The notes under the pieces are model-generated. The model was not told where the DNA came from. It searched no databases and saw only the letters and a list, made by a program, of their open reading frames with translations. The position numbers and the translations under genes were made by a program. Below, one piece after another: positions 32,964-36,219 of a stretch of DNA of 36,219 nt. Each line of letters begins with the position of its first letter. The stretch's first letter is position 1. This DNA comes from Algoriphagus sp. (lineage in GTDB: Bacteria; Bacteroidota; Bacteroidia; Cytophagales; Cyclobacteriaceae): NCBI RefSeq assembly GCF_029254265.1, contig NZ_JAQWXX010000052.1:1-36219 (forward strand), in the 5' to 3' direction.

Positions 32964-34280
32964 TTATACTGCGTCTGACAAACTTGTAAACGTAAAGTCT
33001 CTGATCTTCATTGCCGGAATCAAGTCACCATCAACCCGTTGCTGTTGGCCCAATGCCTCAATATTATTGAGCATTATGATTGGACTTTCGTTGAATCGGA
33101 AGTTTTTAACAGGGAACTTAATCTTTCCATTTTCAATGTAGAAGGTACCATCTCTGGTCAAACCCGTGAAAAGAAGAGTCTGTGGATCTACGCCTCGGAT
33201 ATACCAAAAACGAGTTACCAAAATTCCTCTTTCTGTAGAGCTGATCATATCGGCTAGCGATTGATTGCCTCCTTCAAAGATCACCCCACTTGGTCTTCCA
33301 ACTGGAGCGACACCTTGTTTTTGTGCCCAATACCGGGAATAAAACAGGTTTTTAACTACTCCATTTTCAACCCATTTAACAGGCTTTTGAGGATAGCCCT
33401 CATTGTCCCATGGTGCTCCAGGAATAATTGAATTTGAAGGGTCGGAATAAATATTCACACGCTCATCAAAGATCTTCTCCCCGATTCTTGTTCCTCCTCC
33501 TTTTTTACTCATAAAGCTTCTTCCCTCATCTGCACTTCTGGCATCCAGGCTTCGGGTCAATAAACCCATCAAATCTCCTGCAGCTCTAGGCTCAAGGATG
33601 ACAGTATATTTTCCAGGTTCGATCGCTTGTGCATTGACAGAAGCCTGTGCTTTTTGCATTGCAATATTGGTAACCTCTCTGGAGTTCAATAAACTAACAT
33701 CATTATAGTCACGAACCGCATAGCCAGACCCTGTACCATCAGCAGTCCTAACTGTGACAGAGAAATCCACCGAAGTACGCTTGTTGTAACCAAACATACC
33801 TTTGCTATTTCCCATGGCAGTAAAACCTGAGAAATCCTCCAAATATCCAGCAGCAACAAGGTTTTTCTCTCCACTTGGCCCCATACTATCCGCCCCAATC
33901 TGTGCCCGATAATCTGGATTGATATCATCCGTGCTTTGCACAAAAGTTTTGGATTCCGGATAATCCTGAGGACCGAGCATAGGCATGTATTCAGGATTTT
34001 CGGGAGCCAGCATCGCTATTTCCTCTGCTCTTGCTACTGCCTTTCGGAGTGATTCATCATCCAGTTCATTGATACTTGAGGATCCAGACTTTTTACCGTA
34101 AACTGAGGTGATATTCAGTCCGATTTCATTTGTCTCACCACTGGTACTCACATTATTTCGAGCATAGCGGATATTACCTGTTCTTCCCCCGGACAGCGTG
34201 ACTTCTGTTTCGTCAGCTTTGGCGTAAGAAAGAACTTTATCTATAATTTTCTTCGCTTCTTCTTGTGTTAAAATTGCCAT
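32964..34280 (-). CDS. TldE/PmbA-like protein
   Basis: This 438-residue protein is the non-catalytic partner type of the TldD/TldE peptidase family (modulator of gyrase family). It lacks the HExxxH zinc motif. Family features include the N-terminal domain with EVTLSGGRTGNIRYARN, the central VILEPRAAGDLMGLL, and the C-terminal FTGLTRDGTFYIENGKIKFPVKNFRF. It has no signal peptide. It directly follows the TldD gene with 17 bp between, so the two are co-transcribed and probably form a heterodimer. TldD/TldE complexes degrade unfolded small peptides and process some modified peptides. Confidence 0.9.
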   Translation of the reverse strand: MAILTQEEAKKIIDKVLSYAKADETEVTLSGGRTGNIRYARNNVSTSGETNEIGLNITSVYGKKSGSSSINELDDESLRKAVARAEEIAMLAPENPEYMPMLGPQDYPESKTFVQSTDDINPDYRAQIGADSMGPSGEKNLVAAGYLEDFSGFTAMGNSKGMFGYNKRTSVDFSVTVRTADGTGSGYAVRDYNDVSLLNSREVTNIAMQKAQASVNAQAIEPGKYTVILEPRAAGDLMGLLTRSLDARSADEGRSFMSKKGGGTRIGEKIFDERVNIYSDPSNSIIPGAPWDNEGYPQKPVKWVENGVVKNLFYSRYWAQKQGVAPVGRPSGVIFEGGNQSLADMISSTERGILVTRFWYIRGVDPQTLLFTGLTRDGTFYIENGKIKFPVKNFRFNESPIIMLNNIEALGQQQRVDGDLIPAMKIRDFTFTSLSDAV

Positions 34281-34297
34281 AATTCTCGCGTTGGGGG

Positions 34298-35941
34298 TTA
34301 AATATTTCTTCCGGTGTTAATCACATTGACTGCATCAAATCGAGTCGTCGAACTGCCGTGAGATACCGCAGAACTTTGCGAAGGCTGTCCTTTGCCATCG
34401 AAAAATGAACCGAAGAATTTGTAATCATCCTTGTCACAAATCTGGGAACATGAGTTCCAAAACTCCTGTGTATTTGACTGATAAGCCACATCTTCTAGCA
34501 TTCCTACGATTTCACCATTTTTGATTTCGTAGAATAATTGACCTCCAAACTGGAAATTATAACGCTGCTGATCAATTGAATAGGAACCTCTTCCTAGAAT
34601 ATAAATCCCCTTTTCAACATCTTTCACCATTTCTGCTACACTGAGCTTTTCAGTTCCCGGCTTCAGCGACACATTTGGCATTCGCTGGAATTGTACTGAA
34701 CTCCAATCATCGGCGAAGCAACATCCATTTGACTCTTTTTCGCCAAGAATTTTCACTTGATCACGGATTGCCTGATAATTGACCAAAATTCCATTTTTGA
34801 TCAGATCCCACTCCTTGCATTTCACTCCCTCGTCATCGTAGCCAGTATTACCTAGGGAGAAAGGTTGAGTTTTGTCTGCAACGATATTCACTTTGTCAGA
34901 ACCGTATTTGAAATTACCGGATTTCCATTTGTCCAAAGTGGCAAAACTTGTTCCTGCATAATTTGCCTCGTAGCCTAATACACGATCCAATTCAAGCGGG
35001 TGACCTACTGATTCGTGGATCGTCAATCCCAAGTGATCCGGATCAAGGACTAAATCATATTTGCCTGGCACAACAGATTTTGCAGTTAATTTTTGCTGGG
35101 CATGTTTAGCAGCATTTACTGCATCTTCCAGCATATCATAGGAATTTCTGTAGCTGTTAAATCCAGCTGGATTCATAGACTTATCTTTTGCCAGACCGTC
35201 AAGGTATTCATAACCCATCCCCATTGGAGCACTTAGCGCTTGTCTGCTTCGGAAACCTCCAGAGGTTTTGTTTACTGCGGTAACAGTGAAGTTTGGCCAG
35301 ATTCTATGAATATCCTGATCAATGTATGATCCATCAGTAGACGCAAAATACTTCTGCTCATTTATCATAAATAGTGCAGAGTTCACAAAGGCTGCACCGT
35401 TGTCCAAAGCTGCATTATTGACACCCAATAATAAATCTATCTTGTCTTTGACAGGAACCTCGATTGCATTTTTCTTGATTGGAGTTTTCCAAGTCACATC
35501 TCCGTATCCTGGAACTGGAGCTAATTCTACGGGTTCCTTTTGCAGCTTAGAATTTGCTTTGGCAATCGCCACCGCAGTTTCTGCACAGGCTTTGATCCCT
35601 TCAGGGGTTACGTCTGAAGTGGAAGAAAATCCCCAAGTACCATTGGCGATCACTCGGATTCCGACTCCAAAAGATTCAGCATTAGTGATATTCTGCACAT
35701 TTTTTTCCCGTGTAGTTAGGAACTGACGCAAATAGCGTCCAATTCTAACATCTGTGTAAGTGGCGCCTTTTGCTCGAGCAGCGTCCAAAGCTACATTTGA
35801 AAGCATTTTCTTAGCTGCTACATCGATCCCAGGCTCGAGTAAAGCCTCCGCTGAGACAGGATTGCCCAGCATGACCAAACCGGAAGTCGCCAGTGCGCCC
35901 AGTCCCATTCCGGAGAGTTGGATAAAATCTCTTCTTTTCAA
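34298..35941 (-). CDS. TldD-like metallopeptidase with Tat-type signal
   Basis: This 547-residue protein is the zinc-dependent TldD-type subunit. The motif HESVGH (309-314) matches HExxxH. The N-terminal domain carries YTDVRIGRYLRQFLTTRE and the C-terminal part GEIVGMLEDVAYQSNTQEFW. The start MKRRDFIQLSG with a following hydrophobic stretch and AEA resembles a twin-arginine signal, so the enzyme may be exported folded, unlike cytoplasmic TldD of E. coli. About 30 residues of its extra length come from this signal. It is the first gene of the pair. Confidence 0.9.
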   Translation of the reverse strand: MKRRDFIQLSGMGLGALATSGLVMLGNPVSAEALLEPGIDVAAKKMLSNVALDAARAKGATYTDVRIGRYLRQFLTTREKNVQNITNAESFGVGIRVIANGTWGFSSTSDVTPEGIKACAETAVAIAKANSKLQKEPVELAPVPGYGDVTWKTPIKKNAIEVPVKDKIDLLLGVNNAALDNGAAFVNSALFMINEQKYFASTDGSYIDQDIHRIWPNFTVTAVNKTSGGFRSRQALSAPMGMGYEYLDGLAKDKSMNPAGFNSYRNSYDMLEDAVNAAKHAQQKLTAKSVVPGKYDLVLDPDHLGLTIHESVGHPLELDRVLGYEANYAGTSFATLDKWKSGNFKYGSDKVNIVADKTQPFSLGNTGYDDEGVKCKEWDLIKNGILVNYQAIRDQVKILGEKESNGCCFADDWSSVQFQRMPNVSLKPGTEKLSVAEMVKDVEKGIYILGRGSYSIDQQRYNFQFGGQLFYEIKNGEIVGMLEDVAYQSNTQEFWNSCSQICDKDDYKFFGSFFDGKGQPSQSSAVSHGSSTTRFDAVNVINTGRNI

Positions 35942-36155
35942 TTGATCTATGGATTAAAGTGAGTTTAATTATTCTAAATCGTCTTTTCGACTCATCGAAT
36001 TGGAAAGTATCCCTAAATCGTCACTATGGCAAATAAAAATACAGACTCGGTAAAAAAATCGGTTAAATAAGGGTTATTGATTACCTGAGAAATGAATTTC
36101 GATTATAGAGGTGTCCTTTTAATTGCATATATTTATAGCTTTTCAAACGCTCAAA
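35942..36155. other. Upstream region of tldD-like gene and possible IS edge
   Basis: This stretch should contain the promoter of the TldD/TldE pair (minus strand) and the leader of the transposase gene (plus strand). A possible insertion-sequence end begins near 36108 (GAGGTGTCC), judged only by its position before the transposase start. No clear promoter box was found. Confidence 0.3.
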
Positions 36156-36219
36156 ATGGATATATTTAAAGGTCAAGGAGTCATAGAGTTCAGTAAAAGC
36201 TTCCAAACTGAACTTGACT
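36156..36219 (+). CDS. IS1595-type transposase, N-terminus only
   Basis: The frame starting at ATG 36156 encodes MDIFKGQGVIEFSKSFQTEL and stays open to the right edge. This opening, with FKGQ, EF..F and a following acidic stretch, resembles the start of IS1595 (ISXO2-like) transposases, which continue with a zinc-ribbon domain. Only 21 residues are visible, so the call rests on recognition of the N-terminus. Confidence 0.5.
   Translation, partial: MDIFKGQGVIEFSKSFQTELD

Overview
The window looks like a chromosome segment of a Bacteroidota bacterium, most likely order Cytophagales and close to Cyclobacteriaceae such as Algoriphagus. This is inferred from the AT-leaning base composition, the Mla, MacB/FtsX, BatA/MoxR and DUF4159 gene content, the DUF4097 and DUF2807 envelope proteins, and the lack of strong Shine-Dalgarno sites. 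Most genes lie on the minus strand. I assigned families by reading the protein sequences; no database search was run.

Layout. (1) 1-3.9 kb is an accessory and decayed region: an orphan gene cut by the left edge, a cassette-like junction, a coupled GIY-YIG/HNH nuclease pair, two fragments of a DUF1343/NamZ gene, and an outer-membrane protein gene split by one in-frame stop. (2) 3.98-4.93 kb is a DUF4097 lipoprotein. (3) 5.2-7.7 kb is an mlaE-mlaF-mlaD-like lipid transport operon. (4) 8.2-25.1 kb is a large ABC export locus: four paralogous FtsX/MacB permeases, one ATPase, one HlyD-type adaptor, a secreted DUF2807 protein, a four-helix-bundle protein, and a divergent two-component system made of an NtrC-family regulator and a histidine kinase. 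(5) 25.1-32.6 kb is a tightly coupled DUF4159-MoxR-DUF58-BatA operon ending in two large membrane proteins. (6) 33-36 kb is a TldE/TldD pair. (7) The right edge cuts into an apparent IS1595-type transposase.

The most interesting result is a regulatory code not explained by the gene list. Four minus-strand transcription units (DUF4097, DUF2807, the permease at 14352-16805, and the HlyD adaptor) each have an upstream 14-bp dyad matching GYYCG-N4-CGRRC. Each dyad is followed exactly 20 bp later by a second half-site and 84-87 bp later by a TGGCAY element that resembles the -24 box of a sigma-54 promoter. In the third case an intrinsic terminator of the preceding gene sits between enhancer and promoter. 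The NtrC-family activator encoded beside the fourth site is the obvious candidate to bind them. This would join the export locus and the two beta-repeat envelope proteins into one envelope-response regulon.

A second unexplained pattern is a set of intergenic arrays with strict or near-strict 7-bp periodicity but different unit sequences (CAGTNNN, CCRTCTY, GACCGAA, CTYCYAA-like, GTCCGAT). They usually abut the 3' ends of genes. Two sets are arranged in inverted orientation, and one pair brackets the four-helix-bundle gene.
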